From Bacteroidota bacterium (GTDB lineage: Bacteria > Bacteroidota > Bacteroidia > Chitinophagales > Chitinophagaceae), in the NCBI GenBank assembly GCA_947447835.1, contig CANFLP010000007.1:1-29342 (forward strand): a DNA stretch of 29,342 bases. Reading direction: 5' to 3'. The notes beneath the pieces were generated by a model. It saw nothing but the letters and a program-made list of their open reading frames with translations. It was not told the origin of the DNA and did not search any database. Positions 8,715 through 17,277 of this stretch are shown here, piece by piece (positions within the stretch are counted from its first letter, which is position 1; each line of letters starts with the position of its first letter). A program made the translations under genes and the position numbers.

Positions 8715-10478
8715 ATGAAAAAATATAATTTAAAACATATAATGCCAGCGGTGCTTTCTTTACTGGTAGTTTTATATGCTTGCGATAAGTCTTACTTAGA
8801 AGTACCTGCTTCGGGTGCTTTAAGCCAGGATGTATTGGCAAACAAAGTAGGTGTTGAAGCCCTATTGGTAGGTGCTTATTCACTTTTAGATGGTGAGGGT
8901 AGTAGCGCTGGTACCGGTAACGGTCCTTGGGCAACTTCATCTAGTAACTGGACTTATGAATCTGTTGCGGGTGGTGACGCTCACAAAGGATCAGATCCAG
9001 GTGACCAAAACTTAATCACTCCAATTGAACAATGGAATGCTACACCTTCTAATAGTTATTTAGATCAAATTTGGCAACAACGTTATGATGGTGTTCAACG
9101 TGCTAACGAAGCGCTTAGAGTTTTGAAATTAGCTAAAGACGTAACTGCTGCTGATGTAACTCGTATTACTGCAGAAGCAAGATTCTTACGTGGTCACTAT
9201 CATTTTGATTTAGCTAAAATTTTCAATAACGTTCCTTTTATTGACGAAAGTGTAACTTATGCTGCTGGTAATTTCCTTGTAGCAAACGGTCCAGTTATGT
9301 CTAAAATTGAGGCAGACTTTGCATATGCTTATGCAAATTTACCTGAAACAATGGACGCTGTTGGTCGTGCTAACAAATGGGCTGCTGCAGCTTATTTAGC
9401 TAAAGTATATATGTTTGAAAAGAAGTTCGCTGAAGCAAGAACATTATACACTACTATCATTGCTAATGGTAAAACTCCTTTAGGTGTTAAATATGCATTA
9501 GCTCCTCATTTTAACGAGGCATTTGATCCAGCTAAGAAGAACAATTCTGAGCACGTATTCTCTGTTCAAATGACAGTTAATGATGGTACTGGTGCTGCGA
9601 ATGCAAACTCTGGTGACGCCTTAAACTTCCCTTATGGTGGTAATACAGGATGTTGCGGATTCTTCCAACCTTCATTCAGTTTAGCGAATGCATTTAAAAC
9701 AGATGCAAACGGTTTACCATACTTAGACGAGACTTATAATGACGTTCCTTTGAAATCTGATATGGGTATTGCTGCTGATCAAGCATTTACTCCAGATTCA
9801 GTTACTCCAATGGATCCACGTGTTGACTGGACAGTTGGTCGTCGTGGTGTACCTTATTTAGACTGGGGATTAATGCCAGGTTCTACTTGGGTACGTAACC
9901 AAGCTGCTGCTGGCCCTTATGAGCCAATCAAGCACGTATTTAAAGCTTCTCAAATTGGTACATTTACCGATGGATCTTCATGGACTAACGGTTTCACTGC
10001 TGTGAACTATCCTTTAATCCGCTATGCAGACGTTTTATTAATGGCTGCTGAAGCAGAAGTTCAAGGTGGTGGTACTTTAGCAAATGCTTTATCTTATGTA
10101 AACCAAGTACGTACACGTGCTGCTGATCCAACAGGATTTGTAGGTTTAGCAACTGGTAAAGTAGCTTCTCCAACTAACTACAAAATTAAAACGTACACTA
10201 CGTTTGCTGATGCAACATATGCAATGAAAGCAATTCGTTTTGAGCGTAAATTAGAGTTAGCTATGGAAGGTCACCGTTTCTCTGACTTAGTACGTTGGGG
10301 AACTGCAAAAACTGAGTTAGATGCTTATGCTAAGAGCGAAGCTAAACAAGGTTATTTGTCTATGTCAGGTGTATCATTTACTTCTGGTAAATCAGAATAC
10401 TTGCCTATTCCACAAGCTCAAATTGACAAATCAGTTAAAGATGGTAAATCAGTGTTGACTCAAAACCCTGGTTACTAA
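8715..10478 (+). CDS. SusD/RagB-family surface glycan-binding lipoprotein
   Basis: 587 residues with a lipoprotein signal: hydrophobic segment, then LYAC with the lipidated Cys at residue 23, followed by DKSYLEVPASG, the usual SusD N-terminus. Typical SusD features follow: RANEALRVLK, ITAEARFLRGHYHFDLAKIFNNVPF, AAAYLAKVYMFEKKFAEA (TPR-like helices), YPLIRYADVLLMAAEAEVQGG, and a C-terminal IRFERKLELAMEGHRFSDLVRWG, then YLPIPQAQID. It is the lid partner of the SusC-like channel. It shares the highly expressed codon style of that gene and is followed within 30 bases by a strong terminator, so susC-susD forms one transcription unit. The bound glycan cannot be read from sequence. Confidence 0.95.
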   Translation: MKKYNLKHIMPAVLSLLVVLYACDKSYLEVPASGALSQDVLANKVGVEALLVGAYSLLDGEGSSAGTGNGPWATSSSNWTYESVAGGDAHKGSDPGDQNLITPIEQWNATPSNSYLDQIWQQRYDGVQRANEALRVLKLAKDVTAADVTRITAEARFLRGHYHFDLAKIFNNVPFIDESVTYAAGNFLVANGPVMSKIEADFAYAYANLPETMDAVGRANKWAAAAYLAKVYMFEKKFAEARTLYTTIIANGKTPLGVKYALAPHFNEAFDPAKKNNSEHVFSVQMTVNDGTGAANANSGDALNFPYGGNTGCCGFFQPSFSLANAFKTDANGLPYLDETYNDVPLKSDMGIAADQAFTPDSVTPMDPRVDWTVGRRGVPYLDWGLMPGSTWVRNQAAAGPYEPIKHVFKASQIGTFTDGSSWTNGFTAVNYPLIRYADVLLMAAEAEVQGGGTLANALSYVNQVRTRAADPTGFVGLATGKVASPTNYKIKTYTTFADATYAMKAIRFERKLELAMEGHRFSDLVRWGTAKTELDAYAKSEAKQGYLSMSGVSFTSGKSEYLPIPQAQIDKSVKDGKSVLTQNPGY

Positions 10479-10507
10479 TTTGGACTAGAAATTTCAATTA
10501 GAATTAT

Positions 10508-10547
10508 AAAAAAGGGGGCTCCGTTTACGGAGTCCCCTTTTTGTTTT
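10508..10547 (+). terminator. Rho-independent terminator after susD
   Basis: The stem at 10514-10537 pairs GGGGGCTCCG with CGGAGTCCCC (10 pairs, one G-U) around a TTTA loop. It is flanked by an A-run before and TTTTTGTTTTT after. It separates the SusCD pair from the enzyme operon. Confidence 0.93.
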
Positions 10548-10598
10548 TAATCGCCTCTTTTTGTTATCTTTAATACACTATTTTACGATTGTATTAAA
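10541..10598 (+). promoter_or_regulatory. Promoter and inverted-repeat operator of the enzyme operon
   Basis: TTG at 10541-10543, 21 bases, then TATCTTTA at 10565-10572 fits the Bacteroidota promoter form with one mismatch. Overlapping its 3' edge is a perfect inverted repeat, TTTAATACA (10569-10577), 12 bases, TGTATTAAA (10590-10598), with arms 21 bp centre to centre, two helical turns. The right part (ACGATTGTATTAA, 10585-10597) is repeated exactly at 5453-5465, just before the susC-like start. Confidence 0.5.
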
Positions 10599-10607
10599 CC
10601 GATTTTC

Positions 10608-13600
10608 ATGCTTCGCTTTGCACTTATATTTACACTTATTTTATTTATTGGGGCTTCTTGTAATTTTAAAAAGCCACTATTTGAACAAATGAATGCAACC
10701 GAAACTGGCATTCATTTTTTGAATGAAATCAAAGAGTCAGATTCTTTAAATGTCCTAGACATTTCTAATATATATAATGGAGGAGGGGTAGGTATTGGCG
10801 ATTTTAATGAAGACGGATTGCCTGATATTTATTTCACTGGCAACAAAGTATCCAACAAGCTATATTTGAATAAAGGGGGTTTTAAATTTGAGGACATCAC
10901 CGTAACGGCAGAGGCAACTGGTGATGGCAAGTGGTCTCGTGGCGTATCTGTAGTTGATATTAATAATGATGGTAAGCCAGATATGTACATAAGTGCAACA
11001 CTTTCTAAGGACACCAATCTAAGAAAAAATATTTTATATATTAATCAAGGTAATGATACCAAAGGAGTGCCGCATTTTAAAGATATGGCTGTTGAATATG
11101 GTATAGCAGATACTAGTTTTTCAACAATGGCTAATTTCTTTGATTATGATAATGATGGGGACTTAGATATGTTCTTGGTGGTGAATGAAATTAAAGATCC
11201 ACATGTTCCCAATGTGTATCATCCTAAAAATCAATTACCTGAATTATATAGTAGTTGTAGGTTATATCAAAACAATTGGAATGCCACTTTAAAACATCCA
11301 GTGTTTACAGATGTTTCTGAAAAAGCGGGCATTATAAAAGAAGGGTATGGACATAGTGTAGTAGTAACCGATATTAATAAAGATGGATGGAAAGATATCT
11401 ACGTTACGAATGACTACCTGCCTAATGACTATTTATATATCAATAATCATGATGGCACATTTACGGATAAATTAGGCGAGTACTTTAAACATACATCTGT
11501 AAATTCTATGGGAACAGATGTAGCAGATATTAATAATGATGGCTTAATGGATTTCATAACGCTCGACATGAATCCGAGGGATAATTATCGTAAAAAAATG
11601 ATGATGAATCCTAATAGTTATCAAACTTTTCAAAACAATGAGTTATACGGGTACAATTATCAATATGTTAGAAACACTTTACAAATAAATCAAGGGCCGC
11701 GCATCAATCAAAACGATTCAATAGGAGCACCCATATTTAGTGAGGTAGCTTTCTTAGCAGGTATTGCTGAAACAGATTGGAGTTGGACACCTTTGTTGGC
11801 CGATTTAGATAACGATGGTAATAGAGATTTATTTGTAACCAATGGATTTCCAAAGGATGTAACCGATCATGATTTTATCATGTATCGTAACAAAGCGTAC
11901 AGCTTTGTTAAAAAAGATCAATTATTAAAAGAAATACCAGAAGTAAAGATTCATAATTATGCATTTAAGAACAATGGAGCTTTGCAGTTTTCAGATGCAA
12001 CGAATGACTGGGGCTTTACGATACCCAGTTTTTCCAATGGTTCGGTATATGTGGATTTAGACAACGATGGCGATTTGGATTTAGTGCTTAATAATATAAA
12101 CGACGAAGCTAGTGTTTATCAAAACAAATTAAGACAAGTGCATCCTGAGGTAAGTAATTATATCGACCTGCAATTAAAAGGGGATGCGCAAAATATAAAT
12201 GCAATTGGTTCTGAGATAAGTATTTTTTATGATCATGGTAAAAAACAGATTGCTGATCAAAGCCCTTTTAGAGGCTATCTTTCAACAATACAAGATAAAA
12301 TACACTTTGGTGTTGGGAATAATACTGTTATTGATTCAATTGTTGTTCAATGGCCTGGACAAAAACGCTCAATTCAAAAAAATGTAAAAACGAATCAAGT
12401 TTTAACACTTAGTATAGACAAATCTGTTGCCAATGCGCCGGTGGTGAATTCAATAATTGCGGGTAGTAATTTATTTAAAGAAGTAACAAAATCATTAGGT
12501 GTAAATTATATTCATACCCAAAATGACTACATTGATTTTAATACACAAAAATTAATACCACATAAATTTTCTGAATATGGTCCAGCTTTAGCAGTGGGCG
12601 ACTTAGACGGAAATGGATTAGACGACATCATTGTTGGTGGAGCAAATAATAGTGCACAAATCTTATTGCAACAGAACAATGGTCAGTTTAATCAAAAAGC
12701 GTTGTTAGTTAATTTAGGAGTAAACGGCAAGAGTAATTTTGATGAAGGCATACTGTTGATTGATGTGGACGGAGACAAGGATTTAGATATATTAATTGCA
12801 AGCGGTGGATATGAAAACGCTTCGGGTGCTGCAGAATATCAGGATTTGTTATACATCAATGATGGTAAGGGTAATTATAATCAAGCGCTTAATGGTTTGC
12901 CTGTAAATCATACTAGTAAACTTTGTATTAAGGCCGTGGATTATGACAAAGACGGTGATTTGGATTTGTTTATTGGAGGTAGGGTAGATCCAGCTAATTA
13001 TCCAAAGCCAGTGTCAAGTTTTATATATCGAAATGACAGTAAAGGGGGCGTTGTAAAATATACCGATGTGACTAATTCGGTGGCAAAGGAATTGAATAAT
13101 ATTGGAATGATTTGTGATGGTTTATTTACCGATTTTGATAATGATGGATGGCCCGATTTAATATTAACAGGTGAGTGGATGTCAGTCAGGTTCTTGAAAA
13201 ACAATAAGGGTGTATTTAAGGATGTATCTGTTACGAGTGGGGTAAATGATAAAACAGGTTGGTGGAACAGTATTGTAGCCGGTGATTTTGACAATGATGG
13301 TAATATGGATTATGTATTGGGTAATTTAGGATACAATTCATTTTACAAGGCATCGGACAAATATCCAGCTATGATGTATGCAAAGGATTTTGATAAGAAT
13401 GGGAGTTACGACGCTTTCCCAGGCCTTTATTTGCCAACAAGTCATAAGGATACAACGCGTAAATTATATCCTGCACAAACTAGAGAGGACATCGTAAAAC
13501 AGATGATTGGCATGCGTGCTAAATATCAAAATTTTAAAACGTTTGCTGCTGCAACTTTGGATGATTTATTTACACCTGAGCAAATGAAGGATGCGCAAAA

Positions 13601-14180
13601 ATTGAGCGCTAATTATTTTGCTTCTAGCTATTTAAAAAATAAGGGCAATGGAAAATTTGAGATGACCCCTTTGCCTATAGCAGCCCAAGTGTCGACATTG
13701 AATGGTATGGAGGTAGGTGATTTTGATATGGATGGCAATTTAGATGTTTTAATAAATGGAAATGATTTTGGAACAGAAGTGTCTGTTGGAAGGTATGATG
13801 CTTTAAATGGATTAATGATGCGTGGTAATGGCAAAGGTAGCTTTGAGCCTTTAAGTATTCAACAGAGCGGCATCTTTTTACCAGGTAATGGAAAAGCATT
13901 AGTGAAGCTAACAGATGCCAAAGGAAATTATTTAGTGGCTGCCTCGCAAAATCAAGGCACTCTTAAAGTATACCAATTAAAAAATGCTACAAGGGTGGCT
14001 AAGGCTTTACCTGATGAAGTAAGTGCTTTAGTGGAATACCAAAATGGTCAAAAAAGGAAACAAGAATTTTATTATGGAAGTTCATTTTTATCACAATCAG
14101 CAAGATTTGTGGAAACAAATGATAAGGTTAAATCCATCACTTTCACAACTATAAATGGAGCGAAAAGAATTGTTCAGTAA
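10608..14180 (+). CDS. VCBS/FG-GAP repeat and ASPIC/UnbV (CRTAC1-like) lipoprotein
   Basis: 1190 residues. The N-terminus is a lipoprotein signal (MLRFALIFTLILFIGASC, Cys18). It has some 13 Ca-binding loops of the D-x-D/N-x-D-G-x-x-D type, for example DFNEDGLPD, DINNDGKPD, DYDNDGDLD, DLDNDGNRD, DYDKDGDLD, DFDNDGWPD and DFDMDGNLD, in two groups that should form beta-propellers. Between them, about residues 515-600, is an ASPIC/UnbV-like domain (LKGDAQNINAIGSEISI... SPFRGYLSTIQDKIHFGVG... VVQWPGQ). These proteins are surface or periplasmic and are usually found near SusCD genes and PAP2/haloperoxidase genes in Bacteroidota; their biochemical role is not established. It heads the six-gene enzyme operon, with the next start 12 bases after its stop. 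Its codon use is ordinary, not the biased set of susCD. Confidence 0.9.
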   Translation: MLRFALIFTLILFIGASCNFKKPLFEQMNATETGIHFLNEIKESDSLNVLDISNIYNGGGVGIGDFNEDGLPDIYFTGNKVSNKLYLNKGGFKFEDITVTAEATGDGKWSRGVSVVDINNDGKPDMYISATLSKDTNLRKNILYINQGNDTKGVPHFKDMAVEYGIADTSFSTMANFFDYDNDGDLDMFLVVNEIKDPHVPNVYHPKNQLPELYSSCRLYQNNWNATLKHPVFTDVSEKAGIIKEGYGHSVVVTDINKDGWKDIYVTNDYLPNDYLYINNHDGTFTDKLGEYFKHTSVNSMGTDVADINNDGLMDFITLDMNPRDNYRKKMMMNPNSYQTFQNNELYGYNYQYVRNTLQINQGPRINQNDSIGAPIFSEVAFLAGIAETDWSWTPLLADLDNDGNRDLFVTNGFPKDVTDHDFIMYRNKAYSFVKKDQLLKEIPEVKIHNYAFKNNGALQFSDATNDWGFTIPSFSNGSVYVDLDNDGDLDLVLNNINDEASVYQNKLRQVHPEVSNYIDLQLKGDAQNINAIGSEISIFYDHGKKQIADQSPFRGYLSTIQDKIHFGVGNNTVIDSIVVQWPGQKRSIQKNVKTNQVLTLSIDKSVANAPVVNSIIAGSNLFKEVTKSLGVNYIHTQNDYIDFNTQKLIPHKFSEYGPALAVGDLDGNGLDDIIVGGANNSAQILLQQNNGQFNQKALLVNLGVNGKSNFDEGILLIDVDGDKDLDILIASGGYENASGAAEYQDLLYINDGKGNYNQALNGLPVNHTSKLCIKAVDYDKDGDLDLFIGGRVDPANYPKPVSSFIYRNDSKGGVVKYTDVTNSVAKELNNIGMICDGLFTDFDNDGWPDLILTGEWMSVRFLKNNKGVFKDVSVTSGVNDKTGWWNSIVAGDFDNDGNMDYVLGNLGYNSFYKASDKYPAMMYAKDFDKNGSYDAFPGLYLPTSHKDTTRKLYPAQTREDIVKQMIGMRAKYQNFKTFAAATLDDLFTPEQMKDAQKLSANYFASSYLKNKGNGKFEMTPLPIAAQVSTLNGMEVGDFDMDGNLDVLINGNDFGTEVSVGRYDALNGLMMRGNGKGSFEPLSIQQSGIFLPGNGKALVKLTDAKGNYLVAASQNQGTLKVYQLKNATRVAKALPDEVSALVEYQNGQKRKQEFYYGSSFLSQSARFVETNDKVKSITFTTINGAKRIVQ

Positions 14181-14192
14181 AAAATTAATTTT

Positions 14193-15524
14193 ATGAAAAC
14201 GAGTGTAAGATTTATTGCAGGGATTGTTACTAGTATTTTATTATTAACAATGGTATTGGTGTCGTGTAATCAAACAAAGCAAGCACCATTAGATCCGGTT
14301 AATGTGTTAATCAACAATGAGGATCAATTAACACAAGTAATTATTTATGATGTATTCACGCCACCAGTCGCAAGTAGAATTTATGTATATTCTTCGATAG
14401 CAGCGTATGAAGCTATTAGACATAGTAAGAAAGATGCACCTTCAATCACAGAAAAATTAAATGGATTTGATAAAATGCCATTGCCGGATGCGAATAAGAA
14501 ATATGATTTTACATTAGCAGCCACTACAGCATTTTTTAAAGTAACTAGAAATGTAAAAGTGTTCTCGGTGGATTCTTTAAATGCTTATGAAAAATCGGTT
14601 TATGCTAATTTCAAGGCTAATTTAGATGAAGCCACTTATAATGCATCTGTTGCGTTTGGAGATACGATTGCTGCCGTTGTTTTAAAAAGAGCTAAGACCG
14701 ACGGCTACTTTATTAGTAGAGGCAAAAAGAAATATTTAGGTAGTAATGAACCAGGCAAATGGAGACCTACGCCTCCGGATTATGCCGACGGTGTAGAGTG
14801 GTGTTGGAATACAATGAAGCCAATGGTTTTAGACTCTGCTTCTCAATTTAAACCAGTACTACCACCTAAATATGATATGAAGCCGGGTGCTGAATTTTAT
14901 AAATTAGTGAAGGAAGTATACGACATTAATAAGTCATTAACACCAGAGCAAAAAGAAATTGCTAAGTATTGGGACGACAATCCTTTTGTAATTGAGCATG
15001 CTGGGCATATGGCTTTTGGAAATAAAAAAATTACACCAGGTGGACACTGGATAGGTATTGCTGCTCAAATTATAAAACAAGAAAAAGCAGATCCTGTTAA
15101 GGCGGCACAAACTTTTGCTTTAACATCTATTGCATTATACGATGGATTTATTTCATGTTGGGATGAAAAATATCGTAGTAGTTATGTTAGACCAGTAACA
15201 GTTATAAAAGACTTTATTGACAAGGATTGGATGCCTTTATTGCAAACACCTCCATTTCCAGAATATACAAGTGGACATAGCACCATCACTGCTTCTGCTG
15301 CAACGGTATTAACTAAATTGTATCGCGATAATTTGGCTTTTGAGGATTCTAGTGATTATAATTATATAGGCATGAAGCGTAAGTTTAATTCATTGCATGA
15401 AGCTGCAGCAGAATGTTCAATGAGTAGAGTATATGGTGGGATACATTATATAATTAGTGTAAACACAGGTGCAGATATGGGTAAGAAAGTGGGAGGATTG
15501 GTTGTAAAAAAAGTATTAGAATAA
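14193..15524 (+). CDS. Vanadium-dependent haloperoxidase / PAP2-family lipoprotein
   Basis: 443 residues with a lipoprotein signal (Cys25 in VLVSC). The vanadate/phosphate pocket of the haloperoxidase-acid phosphatase superfamily is complete. K326 and R333 stand in a K-x6-R-P motif, S360-G361-H362 in PEYTSGH, and R412 and H418 in SRVYGGIH. The K-to-R spacing of 7 and R-to-H spacing of 6 match those of fungal vanadium chloroperoxidase as I recall them. It may be a halide oxidiser or a phosphatase; sequence alone does not decide. It sits 12 bases after the CRTAC1-like gene, a pairing often seen in Bacteroidota, and 61 bases before the GMC genes. It would be anchored in the periplasm or on the cell surface. 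Confidence 0.85.
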   Translation: MKTSVRFIAGIVTSILLLTMVLVSCNQTKQAPLDPVNVLINNEDQLTQVIIYDVFTPPVASRIYVYSSIAAYEAIRHSKKDAPSITEKLNGFDKMPLPDANKKYDFTLAATTAFFKVTRNVKVFSVDSLNAYEKSVYANFKANLDEATYNASVAFGDTIAAVVLKRAKTDGYFISRGKKKYLGSNEPGKWRPTPPDYADGVEWCWNTMKPMVLDSASQFKPVLPPKYDMKPGAEFYKLVKEVYDINKSLTPEQKEIAKYWDDNPFVIEHAGHMAFGNKKITPGGHWIGIAAQIIKQEKADPVKAAQTFALTSIALYDGFISCWDEKYRSSYVRPVTVIKDFIDKDWMPLLQTPPFPEYTSGHSTITASAATVLTKLYRDNLAFEDSSDYNYIGMKRKFNSLHEAAAECSMSRVYGGIHYIISVNTGADMGKKVGGLVVKKVLE

Positions 15525-15585
15525 ATACCTTAGAAAAAATCTATCGGAATAAAATTTTATTATCCATCCATAACAATTGAGTACT

Positions 15586-17277
15586 ATGTCTACAAAGAAC
15601 AACAACTATGATGCAATTGTCATTGGCTCTGGTATTAGTGGTGGTTGGGCTGCGAAGGAGTTATGTGAAAAAGGATTGAAAACATTAGTGCTTGAAAGAG
15701 GGCGTGATGTAGTTCATTTAAAAGATTATCCTACTGCCACCAAACAACCTTGGGAATTTCCTCATCGAGAGGGCAAAACATTGTCGATGGTAAAAGAAAA
15801 TCCTATTGTTGACAAATGCTATGCTTATAATGAAACCACTGAACATTTTTTCGTAAAGGATAAACAACATCCTTATATTCAAGAGAAGCCATATGATTGG
15901 ATTAGAGGATATCAAGTTGGAGGCAAATCTTTATTATGGGCAAGACAAACACAAAGATGGAGTAAGTATGATTTTGAAGGACCAGCGCGTGATGGTTTTG
16001 GCAACTGGCCAATTACTTATGATGAACTTGCACCTTGGTATACACATGTTGAAATTTTTGCAGGGATCAGTGGTAACTATGACAAATTAGATACACTTCC
16101 GGATAGTCATTTTTTACCTGCATGGGAAATGAATGATGTAGAAAGACAAATGCAAAAAAGTATCATGGGTAAATTCACAGATAGGAATGTGGTTCAAGGT
16201 CGCTGTGCGCATTTAACACAGCCTGCTCCTATACATATTGAACAAGGCAGAGGACAATGTCAAGCCCGAAGTATGTGTGAGCGTGGCTGTCCCTTTGGAG
16301 GTTATTTTAGTTCTAATTCATCTACAATTCCTTGGGCATATAAAACAGGCAATCTTACTTTACAAACTAATGCAGTTGTTCATTCTATAATCTATGATGA
16401 GACATTACAAAAAGCAACTGGAGTTAGGGTGATTGATACAAATACCAAAAAAGCTACTGAATATTATGCAAAAATCATTTTTGTAAATGCAGCGACTTTA
16501 AATACAAATTTGATTTTATTAAATTCTACATCAAAACGTTTTCCTAACGGGCTTGGTAATGATAATGGGTTACTAGGTAAATACATAGCCTTTCATAATT
16601 ATCGTGGTAACTTGGCTGCGCGTATTGATGGGCCAATGGATTCCTACTATTATGGACGTAGACCTACACAACCAATGATGCCCAATTTTAGAAATGTACA
16701 TAAACAAGAAACAAATTTCTTAAGGGGCTATATGACTTTTTTTGGTGCAGGAAGGGGTAATGATGAAGGGTCAGTAACCAATGGGGTAGGTGCTGCATAT
16801 AAGGAGGCAATAACCGAACCTGGTGGCTGGTATGTCTCCATGATGATGCAGGGGGAAACTATTCCAAAAGAAAGTAATCACGTTCGCTTAAGTCAAGATA
16901 AAAAAGACGAATGGGGCATTCCGCAATTAATCACTTCAGTAGGATATGATGATAATGACGAAAAACTATTAAAAGATTTTATTGAGCAGGGTTCTGAAAT
17001 GTTGAGTGCAGCCGGTTGTAAAAACATTATTTCTAATGATACTAAACAAGCTCCAGGATTAGATATTCATGAAGTTGGGGGAGTAAGAATGGGAAAAGAT
17101 CCTAAAACATCTTTGTTAAATGAATTCAATCAATTGCATCATTGTAAGAATGTATTTGTGACTGATGGTGCTTGCATGGTAAGTACAAGTACGCAAAATC
17201 CATCTTTAACATTTATGGCCATCACAGCTAGAGCAGCTAATTATGCTGTGGAAGCACTTAAAAAAGGCACATTATAA
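15586..17277 (+). CDS. GMC-family FAD-dependent oxidoreductase, copy 1
   Basis: 563 residues from the ATG at 15586 (a TTG at 15577 is less likely). An N-terminal FAD Rossmann motif G14-S-G-I-S-G19 is followed by LVLERGR. A middle substrate domain holds a Cys cluster (GQCQARSMCERGCPFGG, C-x5-C-x3-C). The GMC C-terminal block is HEVGGVRMG with His495, VFVTDGACM, then QNPSLT with Asn538. His495 and Asn538 are the expected catalytic pair of GMC alcohol/sugar dehydrogenases. No signal peptide is present. Relatives include gluconate 2-dehydrogenase large subunits and glucoside 3-dehydrogenases. No gluconate-dehydrogenase subunit-3-like partner or cytochrome is encoded nearby, which is unusual. The likely role is oxidation of a sugar or glycoside. 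The stop codon touches the start of copy 2. Confidence 0.9.
   Translation: MSTKNNNYDAIVIGSGISGGWAAKELCEKGLKTLVLERGRDVVHLKDYPTATKQPWEFPHREGKTLSMVKENPIVDKCYAYNETTEHFFVKDKQHPYIQEKPYDWIRGYQVGGKSLLWARQTQRWSKYDFEGPARDGFGNWPITYDELAPWYTHVEIFAGISGNYDKLDTLPDSHFLPAWEMNDVERQMQKSIMGKFTDRNVVQGRCAHLTQPAPIHIEQGRGQCQARSMCERGCPFGGYFSSNSSTIPWAYKTGNLTLQTNAVVHSIIYDETLQKATGVRVIDTNTKKATEYYAKIIFVNAATLNTNLILLNSTSKRFPNGLGNDNGLLGKYIAFHNYRGNLAARIDGPMDSYYYGRRPTQPMMPNFRNVHKQETNFLRGYMTFFGAGRGNDEGSVTNGVGAAYKEAITEPGGWYVSMMMQGETIPKESNHVRLSQDKKDEWGIPQLITSVGYDDNDEKLLKDFIEQGSEMLSAAGCKNIISNDTKQAPGLDIHEVGGVRMGKDPKTSLLNEFNQLHHCKNVFVTDGACMVSTSTQNPSLTFMAITARAANYAVEALKKGTL

Noticed and set aside
10608..14180. FG-GAP loops taken as a sign of an integrin or adhesin
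   Set aside because: The loops are common in Bacteroidota surface lipoproteins, and the ASPIC/UnbV-like middle domain fits the CRTAC1-like group better.
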